Shown one piece after another: positions 7,126 to 15,984 of a DNA stretch of 19,136 nt. The position numbers and the translations under genes were made by a program. Each line of letters starts with the position of its first letter. Position 1 is the stretch's first letter. Origin of the DNA: Flavobacteriales bacterium UBA1959 (lineage in GTDB: Bacteria > Bacteroidota > Bacteroidia > Flavobacteriales_D > Sanyastnellaceae); assembly GCA_002336085.1 (NCBI GenBank), contig DDEH01000053.1:9425-28560 (forward strand), written 5' to 3'. The notes beneath the pieces were generated by a model. The model had not been told where the DNA came from and made no database searches. It saw nothing but the letters and a program-made list of their open reading frames with translations.

Positions 7126-8841
7126 ATGGCTGGAGGAAAAGAAACACCCAGACAGAAGATGATCGGAATGATGTACTTGGTACTCACCGCACTTCTCGCT
7201 CTGAACATATCAAAAGAGGTCCTAAACGGCTTCGTAAAAGTCGAAAACAGCCTGCGCAACACGCAAGGCACTCTCGACTCTAAAGTCAATGAGACTAGTT
7301 CTGCATTGCAAGCTAAATATGCGCAAAACAAAGAGAAAGTGCAGCCTTTCTTTGACCGTGCTGAAGTTGTCAACCAACGTTCCGAGGCACTGATTTACCA
7401 TATCAATGAACTCAAAGCGCGCATCATGGCCGCCTCTGCAGGTGATTATGATGAGACCGGTGAATTGAATTACTCGGCCTACATAGGAAAAGATCAAAAC
7501 GGAATGGACACCGTTTTGAATTTAGCTCATGTTCCCATCAAGGACGAATATCAAAATCTCACGACTTATGTTGGGCTTGCTGAACCCAATGTCCCTCTAG
7601 ATGGTGAATTCACAGCTTCTGACTTAAAGGCCAAACTCGGCTCCTACGCCGAATATTTGCGCAATATTTCAGTCACTGATAACCTTGGACAACGAAGAGA
7701 ATTGCCTGAAAGCATCAAAGCACAAATTGATGAGACTTTCGCCTTTCCGCCAGAAATGGTCGAGGATCGGGAAGTAAGTTGGGAACAAGCCACGTTTTAC
7801 CATGTACCATTGGCTGCGGTCATGCCCTTGATGACCAAAATGAACCTGGACGTCCAAGACGTTCAGGAAGACATTTTATCCTGGTTACTGGGCAGTGTTG
7901 ATGCAAAGTCATACAAATTTACCAACCTGCTACCCCTGGTTGTCCCTGAATCAAACTACATTCTTCGCGGTGATAGTTTTCGAGCCAATGTCTTGTTGGC
8001 AGCATTTGACGGAACAAATCCACCCGACATATTCGTAGAAAACAAAAAATGGGATGGCCGCGACTCAAGCTTGCTTGATTACGACGAAATCGAGACCCTA
8101 CCTATCGGAGCTGATGGCTTGGGTAAGTTGCGAATATCGACTCGGGGAATGTCGCTTGGCGATGTCAATTACAAAGGGTTAATTCGCTTTCAAGGTCCCG
8201 ACGGGAACATTGAGCCCTACGCCTTTTATACCCCTAGTTTTACAGTAGCTGAACCTGCATTGGTTGTATCGCCGACCAAAATGAATGTCTTCTATCGTGG
8301 ATTGCCCAATCCTGTCGAGGTATCCGTTCCGGGTGTCCCCGGGGATAGATTGGATGTTAAGATTACTGGCGGACACAAAATCAAAAAGCAACCTGATGGG
8401 TCATACGTTGTAGAACCAGGCAACGGCAAAGAGGCAAAAATCAGCGTCTCCGCGACAATGCCTGACGGAACCAAGAAAAGCCTTCCGCAGCGAGAGTTCC
8501 GGGTCAAGCGTATTCCAGACCCTGTACCTTCTTTTGCTGGCAAAGAACCTTCTGACCGCACCATCAGCAAGAACACCCTCTTAGGTGCTCCAGGTGTTGC
8601 GGCCAAAATGGTTAATTTCGATTTCGATGTCAAAGTCATTGTCAAAAGCTTCAGCATCTCTGTTAGCCGAGACGGTACTTTGGTTGAGCGCAAATCAAAC
8701 ACGAACCGATTGACGGATAACATGAAGGAGTTGCTCAATCGTGTGACTCGCGGTAACGTTATCTATATCGAAGACATTGTCGTCAAAATGCCAGACGGTA
8801 CCGAAAGGCAATTAGCGACCATGAAGTTGAAAGTATCCTGA
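7126..8841 (+). CDS. gldM: T9SS/gliding motor protein GldM
   Basis: Single-pass inner-membrane protein whose dimeric periplasmic shaft crosses the periplasm and couples the GldL motor to the GldK/GldN ring. The N-terminus MAGGKETPRQKMIGMMYLVL is the family signature. One transmembrane helix covers about residues 12-28, with the conserved Glu31 (NISKEV) just after it in the position implicated in motor function. The rest is a helical region followed by a string of beta-rich domains, with Pro/Gly-rich junctions such as NVFYRGLPNPVEVSVPGVPG typical of the immunoglobulin-like D2-D4 domains. At 571 aa it is somewhat longer than the roughly 510 aa of F. johnsoniae GldM. It begins 42 bases after gldL. 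Confidence 0.96.
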   Translation: MAGGKETPRQKMIGMMYLVLTALLALNISKEVLNGFVKVENSLRNTQGTLDSKVNETSSALQAKYAQNKEKVQPFFDRAEVVNQRSEALIYHINELKARIMAASAGDYDETGELNYSAYIGKDQNGMDTVLNLAHVPIKDEYQNLTTYVGLAEPNVPLDGEFTASDLKAKLGSYAEYLRNISVTDNLGQRRELPESIKAQIDETFAFPPEMVEDREVSWEQATFYHVPLAAVMPLMTKMNLDVQDVQEDILSWLLGSVDAKSYKFTNLLPLVVPESNYILRGDSFRANVLLAAFDGTNPPDIFVENKKWDGRDSSLLDYDEIETLPIGADGLGKLRISTRGMSLGDVNYKGLIRFQGPDGNIEPYAFYTPSFTVAEPALVVSPTKMNVFYRGLPNPVEVSVPGVPGDRLDVKITGGHKIKKQPDGSYVVEPGNGKEAKISVSATMPDGTKKSLPQREFRVKRIPDPVPSFAGKEPSDRTISKNTLLGAPGVAAKMVNFDFDVKVIVKSFSISVSRDGTLVERKSNTNRLTDNMKELLNRVTRGNVIYIEDIVVKMPDGTERQLATMKLKVS

Positions 8842-8856
8842 TACAATCTGAACAAT

Positions 8857-9717
8857 ATGAATAGGTTCATCACCCCCATCTTAGTCGCCTTTTTAATCAT
8901 TGGATTTGCAAATGATTTATCTGCGCAAGTCTCCAATGTATTGGACGGCGCGTATGTCAAAGAAGCCAATATTACCAAACGCGTTGTTCCGTATCCATAT
9001 CTGCGTGAAGCAGACGTGATGTATACACAGCGTATTTGGCAAGAAATGGATTTGCGGGAGAAAATGAACCACCCGTATTACTATCCGGTGAAGCCCATTG
9101 CTGATCGCAAAAGCTTGTTTGACGTTATTCGAAACTCACTACTCGTTGAAGGGTCTTTAGTAGCGTATGGAACCGGACCCGCCGGTGATGACGACGAATT
9201 TCGTTATCCATTAAGCCCCAACCAAGTGGATTCAATTTTGAATCCAACTGTGTTGATTCCAGAATTCGATTTGGAAACTGGAGAGAAAATTGGAGATCGT
9301 CCCAAACAGGTTGCAATTGAAACAGGAGCCATAACACGTTATCTGATCAAAGAAGATTGGATCTGGGACCGTCAACGAGGCGAGCGATACGTGCGTATCA
9401 TCGGCATCGCTCCCCGCCTTGAAGAGTTTGACGATGAGGGACTATCCAAAGGGTTCAAAGACTTGTTCTGGCTCTACTATCCTGAATGCCGATACGTCTT
9501 CGCTAACTCTGAAGCTTATAACCCCATGAACGACGCACAGCGCCGCACATATGAAGATCTCTTTCAAAAGCGTTTCTTTAATAGCTTCATCGTCAAAGAA
9601 TCCAATGTCTATGACCGGCCTATTTCATCCTATGCTCGAGGCTTAGATGCATTGGCAGAATCGGAAAGAATCAAAGAAGAGTTGTTTCTCTTGGAACATG
9701 ATCTTTGGCACTATTAA
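8857..9717 (+). CDS. gldN: T9SS ring protein GldN/PorN
   Basis: Soluble periplasmic partner of GldK in the type IX secretion ring and contact point for the GldM shaft. A signal peptide covers residues 1-23 (hydrophobic core PILVAFLIIGFA, cut after LSA before Gln24). The mature N-terminus SNVLDGAYVKEANITKRVVP, the segment DVMYTQRIWQEMDLREKMNHPYYY (split here as two adjoining conserved pieces, DVMYTQRIW and DLREKMNHPYYY), and the later LFWLYYPECRYVFANSEAYN are family features. The length of 286 aa is normal. It starts 15 bases after gldM, so the two are certainly co-transcribed, and a strong terminator follows 13 bases after its stop codon. Confidence 0.95.
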   Translation: MNRFITPILVAFLIIGFANDLSAQVSNVLDGAYVKEANITKRVVPYPYLREADVMYTQRIWQEMDLREKMNHPYYYPVKPIADRKSLFDVIRNSLLVEGSLVAYGTGPAGDDDEFRYPLSPNQVDSILNPTVLIPEFDLETGEKIGDRPKQVAIETGAITRYLIKEDWIWDRQRGERYVRIIGIAPRLEEFDDEGLSKGFKDLFWLYYPECRYVFANSEAYNPMNDAQRRTYEDLFQKRFFNSFIVKESNVYDRPISSYARGLDALAESERIKEELFLLEHDLWHY

Positions 9718-9730
9718 ATCTCACTCACTC

Positions 9731-9763
9731 AAAAAAGCCGGTCACATTGACCGGCTTTTTTTT
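9731..9763. terminator. Strong intrinsic terminator closing the gldKLMN operon
   Basis: Perfect hairpin: AAAAAAGCCGGTCA (9731-9744), loop CAT, TGACCGGCTTTTTT (9748-9761), with eight T in a row at 9756-9763. The stem is 14 pairs including an 8-pair GC-rich core. The A-tract on the 5' side makes it work in either direction in principle, though both neighbouring genes are on the plus strand. It separates the T9SS operon from the ABC-F gene. Confidence 0.93.
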
Positions 9764-9794
9764 GCTCTTATAAAGGGCGACCTTTGCCGACCAT

Positions 9795-11762
9795 ATGTTA
9801 AGCATCTCCAACATCGCGGTCCACTTTGGACAACGCACCTTATTCGAAAATCTCGACTTGTTCATCGGGCTACGTGAACGTGTAGGTCTCGTAGGACGAA
9901 ATGGCGCTGGAAAGTCTACCCTTTTGAAGATAATAGCCGGAGTTAATCCGCCTTCAATAGGAACAGTCACGATGCCCAAAGGCTCTCAGGTCGGGTACTT
10001 ACCACAAGAAATGGAGCACAATGAAAATGCAACCATTTTAGAAGAAGCAAGCAGCGCTTTCGTGGAAGTGCAAGACCTCGAATCCCGTCTGGAAAGCATC
10101 ACCATTGAATTGGGTGAGCGAACAGATTATGAATCCATTGAATATAGCCGGCTCATTGAAGAATTAACGACCACAAACGAAAGGATAGACATGCTTGGCG
10201 GTGCCTCGCAAGAAGAACAGGTTCAACGCATCTTACAGGGATTGGGCTTCATGCCGGAGGACATGCCGCGAAAAATGAGCGAATTTTCAGGCGGATGGAA
10301 AATGCGTGTAGAACTCGCTAAGCTCCTCTTGGCCAACCCCGAATTGCTCCTTCTTGATGAGCCTACCAACCACCTCGATTTGGAAAGCATTGAATGGCTC
10401 GAGGGGTTTCTTGCGCAATCTGCGAGCTCCATCCTGCTCATTTCTCACGACCGAGCCTTTTTGGATAACCTTACGACACGCACCATCGAAATCACTCCAA
10501 TTAAACTATTCGATTTTAAATCTAGCTTTTCCAAGTATCAAGTTTGGCGTGAGGATGAACGAATGAGGCAAGAACAGGCGTACAAAAATCAGCAGAAATA
10601 TATCGAAGACACCGAGGTTCTCATCAACAAGTTTCGAGCGAAGAAAAACAAAGCGGCCTTCGCTCAATCGCTGATCAAAAAGCTCGATAAACTTGAAAGG
10701 CTTGAAGTGGATGCCACAGATAAGGCTGATATCCGGTTTCGATTTCCTACTGCACCCCGTTCGGGAAAAGTCAGTATAGAAGCGGTCAACCTAACCAAGT
10801 CCTACGGCAAGGCACCTATTTTTCAAGGCTTGGATTTCATTCTAGCTCGCCAACAAAAAGTGGCTTTGGTTGGTAAAAATGGAGCAGGAAAGACAACCTT
10901 AACTCGCATATTTATGGGCCTTGAAGCTCACCTGGGTGACATGACCATTGGGCACAACGTTGATATCGGATATTACGCACAGAACCAAGCGGAAGAATTG
11001 GATGGTGAACTGACTGTTTACGAAACCTTGGATGACGTTGCTGTAGGAGAAATAAGAAAGCGACTTCGAAGCATTTTAGGTGCTTTCCTTTTCTCTGGTG
11101 ACGATGCCGATAAAAAGGTAAAGATTCTCTCAGGAGGAGAAAAGGCGAGATTGGCTCTTTGTAAATTACTCTTACACCCGTACAACCTTTTGATTCTTGA
11201 CGAGCCTACCAATCACCTTGACATTCGTGCCAAGGGGGTTTTGAAGGAAGCCTTGCAAGCTTTTGACGGTACACTAATCGTTGTATCACATGACCGAGAT
11301 TTCCTGAATTCCCTTACAGAATTGGTCTATGAGGTTAAGCCCGATGGTTTGAAGCAATACATCGGTGACATCAAACAATTCCTGCACGAGAAACACGCCA
11401 ATAGTATCCGCGCCTACGAAGCGGAAAAAGGAGCGAATAAACCGACTCCGAAATCTCAAAAAAGAACGGCTCCTTCACAAGATCAGCCCATAGAAGGTGA
11501 ATTAACAGGCAATAAAGAATCCTACAAAGCACGTAAAGCAAGGGAGCGCGAGGAGCGTAAGGACCAGAACCGCTTTAAAAAATTGGAGGGCATCATCCAA
11601 GAAAAAGAAAATGCGCTAAAGGCCCTTGACGAGGAAATCGTGCTTATCGGGACAGATGATCGGGCTAAAATGACCGCACTTTCCTACCAATATGAAACCC
11701 TTCAAAATGAGCTGAGCGCAGCCATGGAGGAATGGACGGGTTTGGGTGAAAAACTCATCTGA
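9795..11762 (+). CDS. ABC-F family ATPase (ribosome-associated type)
   Basis: Soluble protein of 655 aa with two ABC ATPase domains and no membrane segment, the hallmark of the ABC-F family, whose members act on the ribosome as translation factors or resistance proteins. First cassette: Walker A GRNGAGKST at 34-42, signature FSGGW at 164-168, Walker B LLLLDEP followed by TNHLD at about 184-195. Second cassette: GKNGAGKTT at 360-368, LSGGEK at 445-450, LLILDEPTNHLD at about 465-476. The charged helical linker between them (about 243-320) is where the P-site tRNA-interaction motif lies. The C-terminal 110 residues are Lys/Glu-rich and coiled-coil-like, as in YdiF/YheS/Uup-type proteins. The subgroup cannot be fixed by eye. 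It has its own transcription unit start, as a terminator lies just upstream. A GACCTTTG at 9779-9786 resembles a -7 box, but no -33 box is properly spaced. Confidence 0.93.
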   Translation: MLSISNIAVHFGQRTLFENLDLFIGLRERVGLVGRNGAGKSTLLKIIAGVNPPSIGTVTMPKGSQVGYLPQEMEHNENATILEEASSAFVEVQDLESRLESITIELGERTDYESIEYSRLIEELTTTNERIDMLGGASQEEQVQRILQGLGFMPEDMPRKMSEFSGGWKMRVELAKLLLANPELLLLDEPTNHLDLESIEWLEGFLAQSASSILLISHDRAFLDNLTTRTIEITPIKLFDFKSSFSKYQVWREDERMRQEQAYKNQQKYIEDTEVLINKFRAKKNKAAFAQSLIKKLDKLERLEVDATDKADIRFRFPTAPRSGKVSIEAVNLTKSYGKAPIFQGLDFILARQQKVALVGKNGAGKTTLTRIFMGLEAHLGDMTIGHNVDIGYYAQNQAEELDGELTVYETLDDVAVGEIRKRLRSILGAFLFSGDDADKKVKILSGGEKARLALCKLLLHPYNLLILDEPTNHLDIRAKGVLKEALQAFDGTLIVVSHDRDFLNSLTELVYEVKPDGLKQYIGDIKQFLHEKHANSIRAYEAEKGANKPTPKSQKRTAPSQDQPIEGELTGNKESYKARKAREREERKDQNRFKKLEGIIQEKENALKALDEEIVLIGTDDRAKMTALSYQYETLQNELSAAMEEWTGLGEKLI

Positions 11763-11901
11763 GTTTCAAAATACGCAGCCAAATTCCACAAAATAAACGC
11801 TCGATAATGTGGCTCGTCTGTTGATAAACCATGTGCAAAAGTGGGATTCCTATAAGCGCTTAGCTCTTGCTTCGGTGGTACTAATTGCGCACCTTCGACC
11901 T

Positions 11902-12843
11902 ATGCAGAGTGTGAAGAAAGTAGTTCCCTTTTTATTTATGATTTTGGGGCTAAACAACGCACTAGCGCAAAGCACGCCATTGTCTTTTGGTATGTCTTTT
12001 GGTGGCTCTAATTACCTCGGAGAGATTGGCGGAAAACTCGACCCCCGCGCATCAATACTCGACTTAGATCTCATTACAACATCGCCGGCTTTTGGTGCTT
12101 TCTTGCGCTATGCTGCGAATGACTACGTGAGAGTAACCGGTGAAATCAATTACGTTCACATACGTCAAGCAGATGCAAACGCTGAGAGCCCCGCTCGGCA
12201 AGGTCGTAACCTCAACTTTCGCAATCGCATGGTTGAGTTCGGTTTTCGGACAGATTTCACACTATTCAACGTTGGGCAATATCGCTATCCGCGCCGGTTT
12301 AATCGCCCCGGAAAAACATCGTTTCGCGCTTTTGCTTTTACCGGCGTCTACGGTGTCTTGCACAATCCACAAGCGCAAATCACAGATGACCCAAACAACG
12401 AATGGGAAGATCGTTGGTACGACTTACGGCCCCTTCGAACCGAAGGTCAAGTCGAAGAATATGCCTCACTCATAGCAGCAATACCACTTGGGTTTGGTGT
12501 TGAATTCGGCCTCAAACAGGGATGGATAATAGGCGTTGAAAGCTCATGGAGATCGACCTTCACTGACTACCTCGACGACATCTCTGGCATGTATGCCAAT
12601 CCGGAATATCTATCGCCCCTTGCCGAGGCTATCAGTTCCCAGACGAACCCGAATGTTATTGCTGAAATCAATGATCCAGCCTCTGGCACTGTCGTAGATC
12701 ATAGCTACAGTGAAGGCGGCACTTATAGGGGAAATCCTAAGACCAAAGACAGTTACGGGACCATCCAATTTACCTTAAGCCGCGTCATTGACACCCGCAC
12801 TTCCTTTGAGCGGGCACTCGATCATATATCACGCAGAAGGTAA
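11902..12843 (+). CDS. DUF6089 outer-membrane beta-barrel protein, PorG-like
   Basis: Predicted outer-membrane barrel of 313 aa. The open frame reaches back to GTG 11809, but ATG 11902 is chosen because it starts a clean signal peptide (VKKVVPFLFMILGLNNALA, cut before Gln23). The mature protein opens with SFGMSFGGSNYLGEIGG and contains YDLRPLRTEGQ, both recalled features of the DUF6089 family. To my knowledge that family includes PorG, a T9SS component that binds the PorK/PorN ring in Porphyromonas gingivalis. The position two genes downstream of gldN fits a T9SS role, but Bacteroidota encode several DUF6089 paralogues and the usual porG locus is beside uppS-bamA, so I leave the symbol empty. 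The 139 bases between the ABC-F gene and this start hold a 10-base palindrome (TAAGCGCTTA, 11853-11862) and no clear promoter. Confidence 0.72.
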   Translation: MQSVKKVVPFLFMILGLNNALAQSTPLSFGMSFGGSNYLGEIGGKLDPRASILDLDLITTSPAFGAFLRYAANDYVRVTGEINYVHIRQADANAESPARQGRNLNFRNRMVEFGFRTDFTLFNVGQYRYPRRFNRPGKTSFRAFAFTGVYGVLHNPQAQITDDPNNEWEDRWYDLRPLRTEGQVEEYASLIAAIPLGFGVEFGLKQGWIIGVESSWRSTFTDYLDDISGMYANPEYLSPLAEAISSQTNPNVIAEINDPASGTVVDHSYSEGGTYRGNPKTKDSYGTIQFTLSRVIDTRTSFERALDHISRRR

Positions 12844-12882
12844 AGCTTTAGTTACCGGTCTTGAAAGGAAATCATTCACGGT

Positions 12883-13989
12883 TTAGACTCCTCCTAGATA
12901 GGATTTCCAGCGGTCAATCACCGTTGTCATGTCTTGAGGCAAACTCGTCTCAAACGCCATGCGCTCTTTTGTTTCCGGATGAGTAAAGCTCAACGAGCGC
13001 GCATGCAATGCCTGGCGGGGCAGCACCTCGAAACAATTGTTTAAAAAAGCCTGGTACTTTCCGCCACGAACACCTTTTACGGCGCGATTTCCTCCATACG
13101 AAACATCGCCAAACAACGGATGTCCTTGGTGCTCCATGTGCACACGAATCTGATGGGTTCTTCCTGTCTCCAACTTGCATTCCACCAATGTGACTGGACC
13201 CAATCGCTCCAGTGCCTCAAAGTGGGTAATAGCATGCTTTCCTTCCTCACCATGCTTATAGACCGCTTGTATCTTGCGGTTGCGTCGATTCCGACCAATG
13301 TGGCCTTCAATGACACCATTGGCTTCCAAGTCTCCCCAGACCAACGCCAAGTACCTCCGATCCACGGTCCGTTTAAAAAACTGTAGACTCAATGATGTCA
13401 TGGCCTGTTCTGTTTTCCCTAGAACCATTACTCCAGTCGTATCCTTGTCCAATCGATGGACCAAACCTGGTCGAGGAATGACTTGATTGAAATGTGCATC
13501 CTTGGGCCGGCCACTCGATAAGTCTGGAGGCAAATCATTTTTTTGTTGAAGTAGATGCCAAGCAACACCATGCACCAACGTGCCTGTGTAATTGCCATTT
13601 CCAGGATGAACAACAAGACCTGCCGGCTTATTGATCACCAGGACATGATCATCTTCAAACATAACATCCAGTTCCATCTGCTCAGGCTCCAACACAAACT
13701 CACGGACAGGATTTGGGAACTCTATGGTTACCACATCCATCGCCTTTACCTTGTGATTTGGCTTGACAGATACGCCGTTGACGCGAACATAACCTGCCTT
13801 AGCAGCAGTTTGCAGCTTCGTCCGTGACATACTCGAAAGCAGGTTGATAATAAATTTATCAACGCGCAATGGCTGCTGTCCCGGATCAGCTACTAACTGA
13901 TGATGCTCAAATAATTCTTCACCAGCCTCCTCATGTAAGTTCTTTATTTGCTCTTCGTCCTCCCCCTCTAATTGCTGATTGGCTTCCAT
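12883..13989 (-). CDS. rluD: 23S rRNA pseudouridine synthase, RluD type
   Basis: Converts specific uridines of 23S rRNA to pseudouridine. An acidic N-terminal segment of about 35 residues precedes an S4 RNA-binding domain (LRVDKFIINLLSSMSRTKLQ, then GYVRVNGVSVKPNHKV; about residues 41-90). The catalytic domain follows, with INKPAGLVVHPG at 119-130 and the active-site motif HRLDKDTTG at 178-186, where Asp181 is the nucleophile. GRTHQIRVHMEHQGHPLFGD follows near the C-terminus. The frame is open further upstream, but ATG 13989 (368 aa) is preferred: it places the start one base after the stop of the upstream cargo gene and gives the usual RluD N-terminus. The upstream alternatives would overlap the cargo gene. 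It is last in the purL-side block and converges on the DUF6089 gene with 39 bases between stops. RluD is the closest subgroup, but RluC/RluA-type specificity cannot be excluded. Confidence 0.9.
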   Translation of the reverse strand: MEANQQLEGEDEEQIKNLHEEAGEELFEHHQLVADPGQQPLRVDKFIINLLSSMSRTKLQTAAKAGYVRVNGVSVKPNHKVKAMDVVTIEFPNPVREFVLEPEQMELDVMFEDDHVLVINKPAGLVVHPGNGNYTGTLVHGVAWHLLQQKNDLPPDLSSGRPKDAHFNQVIPRPGLVHRLDKDTTGVMVLGKTEQAMTSLSLQFFKRTVDRRYLALVWGDLEANGVIEGHIGRNRRNRKIQAVYKHGEEGKHAITHFEALERLGPVTLVECKLETGRTHQIRVHMEHQGHPLFGDVSYGGNRAVKGVRGGKYQAFLNNCFEVLPRQALHARSLSFTHPETKERMAFETSLPQDMTTVIDRWKSYLGGV

Positions 13990-13990
13990 T

Positions 13991-15937
13991 TCAATTTCGA
14001 AATATTTTAGTCGAATGTCCTGCATTATCGACCAATAAATATGTGCCTGCAGAAAGCCGAGATAAGTCACATTCGTAAATACCTGCAGCTGGCCAATAAC
14101 CCGACTGCATCAGTTGACCCGACAAGCTCCAAAGTTGCCATGACCCACCGACAGCTACTTCAACCCGGCAGCCATCCGAATTCACAGGGTTTGGATATGC
14201 CCTCATTTCTGTTACAAAAGTAGGGTCACTTTCATTCACAGCCGTCCATGCTTCGGATTTATTGGCACGTAACACCGGGCGAATCATTACCGACCCTTCG
14301 ATTTCGGAATTGATCCAACTGCCTCCTAATCCCAAGGAATAGTGCAGCTGACCCAAATTGGCGTTTGTATTTTTATCCAATCCAAAGTTCAATACCGTTT
14401 CCGTGGCTTGAACCAAACCTACATGGATATTTCCTTCGACCGGAATGGGGTCATCGTACTCATAAAATGCAAAAAGGTCATATCCATCATTAAAATATTG
14501 GGGAGTTTGAAATTGATAATTCTCAGATAACTCTGCCCCGGGAATACCTGCACTGTCTTGCCAAGCACGCAACAAGAACGTTTCATCATCCGCATCCGTG
14601 TAAAATGGAGTAAAGTGAATCGCTAGACCAAGCAAGGTGTCTGGTACCTCAAGTGCATAACGCACAGCTAGTTTGCCCCCAGCCGCTGTAAGTGCATAAG
14701 CCTTCTCTGCTGAGCCGTCATCATAGGCAAAGTCATTGTCGAAAATTTGGTGAAAAACAATGCTATCGTTGTCAGGGACACCCTGCTTTTCGGTGTGCAG
14801 CAGCCCGATTGAACTTTGCCAGACTGAAACCGCAAACGTCGCACAGGTATCGGCCACTTCAGAATCAAAAACAAAATTCGCTCCCAACGGATTTTCACCG
14901 ATGTACAGCGTTGTGTTGAATGCCGTTTGTGGCTGGACATTTGTGTTTTGAACAGCGGTCTCATACACATCGACTTGCCCTTCATAATCAATCGAAAATC
15001 CCCAATTGATGTTGTCCGCTTGCATGCCGAAATTTCGCTGCGAAATCAACAGGCTATCCCGCATGTAGTACGCTGGATTTTCAACAAAATGCTTCCAAGG
15101 CATTCGTGTGTAATCGCGCAAGAAGCTTGAAACTGGCTCTATGATTGCCACTTCACTGATCAGTTCGAATTCCGCAGGGATGATTTGATCATCGAGCAGA
15201 ATGTAATCAAGATGCCATAAATCTACGTTGCCCGCCAATGCCCCATAATTGCGAAATCGAAATTGAAAATCATTCACGAGATAGGGGAATTCCTCTACCG
15301 AAACGAAGACTCGCTCAAAAGCGTCAATAGCTGTGCTATCTGACGACCATACCTCGGTCCAAAAAACCTCTCCACTCACGTCATCCGTAGACTTAAACTC
15401 CAGAATCAACAAGTCTTCACCAACATCAGGTGCGTTTCCACGTCCCCCTGCTTGGTAATGAAACATCAAGTGAACATTGGATTCCGGGAAATAACCGTTC
15501 AAAGCAATGGGCAGGGAGGTCAACGTATCACACCAGCCAGGCGTATTGACCGCAACAAAGTTATACGGCACTCCAAATCGATCCATGCCATCCAAGGTTA
15601 CAGCACCGATGGTAGGTGCTTGAATCGTATATGTCTCTGTACGTCTCGCGGACCCAACGCCCCAGCGCTGAAAAGCCTCGAATCCATCAAGCGTCCCATC
15701 ATTATTAGGCATTGAAGGAGTTGAAAAGTCATCAAAGAACGGCAAGGAAATCGCCCCACCACGCTGCTGAATCGAACCCTCTTGTTTCGATGAAAGATAA
15801 AATGAGCTCGAAGACGCACTATTTATCGGGACAAACTGCAAATCCCTTACTATTTCTTGGATTGCAGGCGCTTGTGCCAAGGTCGAGCCTGCGCTCCATA
15901 CTCCCATGCATACGAGCACTCCAAAAATCCATTTCAT
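13991..15937 (-). CDS. Secreted protein with type-A T9SS C-terminal sorting domain
   Basis: Likely cargo of the type IX secretion system. A signal peptide begins at ATG 15937 (MKWIFGVLVCMGVWSAGSTLA, cut before Gln22). In-frame ATGs at 15955 and 16009 also exist, the last overlapping the upstream gene, so 15937 (648 aa) is my choice. The C-terminal 70 or so residues form a sorting domain: AYPNPVNSDGCRVEVAVGG, then WQLWSLSGQLMQSG, LSRLSAGTYLL and a basic end (TKIFRN). Between them lie beta-rich segments with many Asp, Trp and Tyr, including a jelly-roll-like part around YDDGSAEKAYAL and AWQDSAGIPGAEL, common in Bacteroidota surface proteins. I see no catalytic motif and do not recognise a function. 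The gene sits 47 bases after the PASTA gene and one base before rluD, so it is probably expressed with these housekeeping genes. Confidence 0.85.
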   Translation of the reverse strand: MKWIFGVLVCMGVWSAGSTLAQAPAIQEIVRDLQFVPINSASSSSFYLSSKQEGSIQQRGGAISLPFFDDFSTPSMPNNDGTLDGFEAFQRWGVGSARRTETYTIQAPTIGAVTLDGMDRFGVPYNFVAVNTPGWCDTLTSLPIALNGYFPESNVHLMFHYQAGGRGNAPDVGEDLLILEFKSTDDVSGEVFWTEVWSSDSTAIDAFERVFVSVEEFPYLVNDFQFRFRNYGALAGNVDLWHLDYILLDDQIIPAEFELISEVAIIEPVSSFLRDYTRMPWKHFVENPAYYMRDSLLISQRNFGMQADNINWGFSIDYEGQVDVYETAVQNTNVQPQTAFNTTLYIGENPLGANFVFDSEVADTCATFAVSVWQSSIGLLHTEKQGVPDNDSIVFHQIFDNDFAYDDGSAEKAYALTAAGGKLAVRYALEVPDTLLGLAIHFTPFYTDADDETFLLRAWQDSAGIPGAELSENYQFQTPQYFNDGYDLFAFYEYDDPIPVEGNIHVGLVQATETVLNFGLDKNTNANLGQLHYSLGLGGSWINSEIEGSVMIRPVLRANKSEAWTAVNESDPTFVTEMRAYPNPVNSDGCRVEVAVGGSWQLWSLSGQLMQSGYWPAAGIYECDLSRLSAGTYLLVDNAGHSTKIFRN

Positions 15938-15984
15938 TCGCGTTCCATTCTGCATTCTCAACTGTTCTGTATCTGTGTAATTGC

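Noticed and set aside
9647..9877. Open frame of 76 codons spanning the gldN end, the terminator and the ABC-F start
   Set aside because: It crosses a strong intrinsic terminator and overlaps two well-supported genes in another frame.
11853..11862. Palindrome TAAGCGCTTA upstream of the DUF6089 gene as an operator
   Set aside because: A single 10-base palindrome without a nearby promoter or second copy is not enough to call a regulatory site. It is noted in the gene entry only.
11809..11901. GTG-initiated 31-residue N-terminal extension of the DUF6089 protein
   Set aside because: It would place the signal peptide internally; ATG 11902 starts a clean signal peptide. The open frame upstream is short enough to arise by chance.
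12841..12850. Palindrome TAAAGCTTTA over the DUF6089 stop codon, considered as a terminator for the convergent genes
   Set aside because: A perfect palindrome with no loop cannot form a stable RNA hairpin, and there is no T-tract. No convincing terminator is visible in this 39-base convergent gap.
13990..14070. N-terminal extension of rluD to an ATG at 14070 or 14025
   Set aside because: Both would overlap the sorting domain of the upstream cargo gene. ATG 13989, one base after the cargo stop codon, gives the normal family N-terminus.
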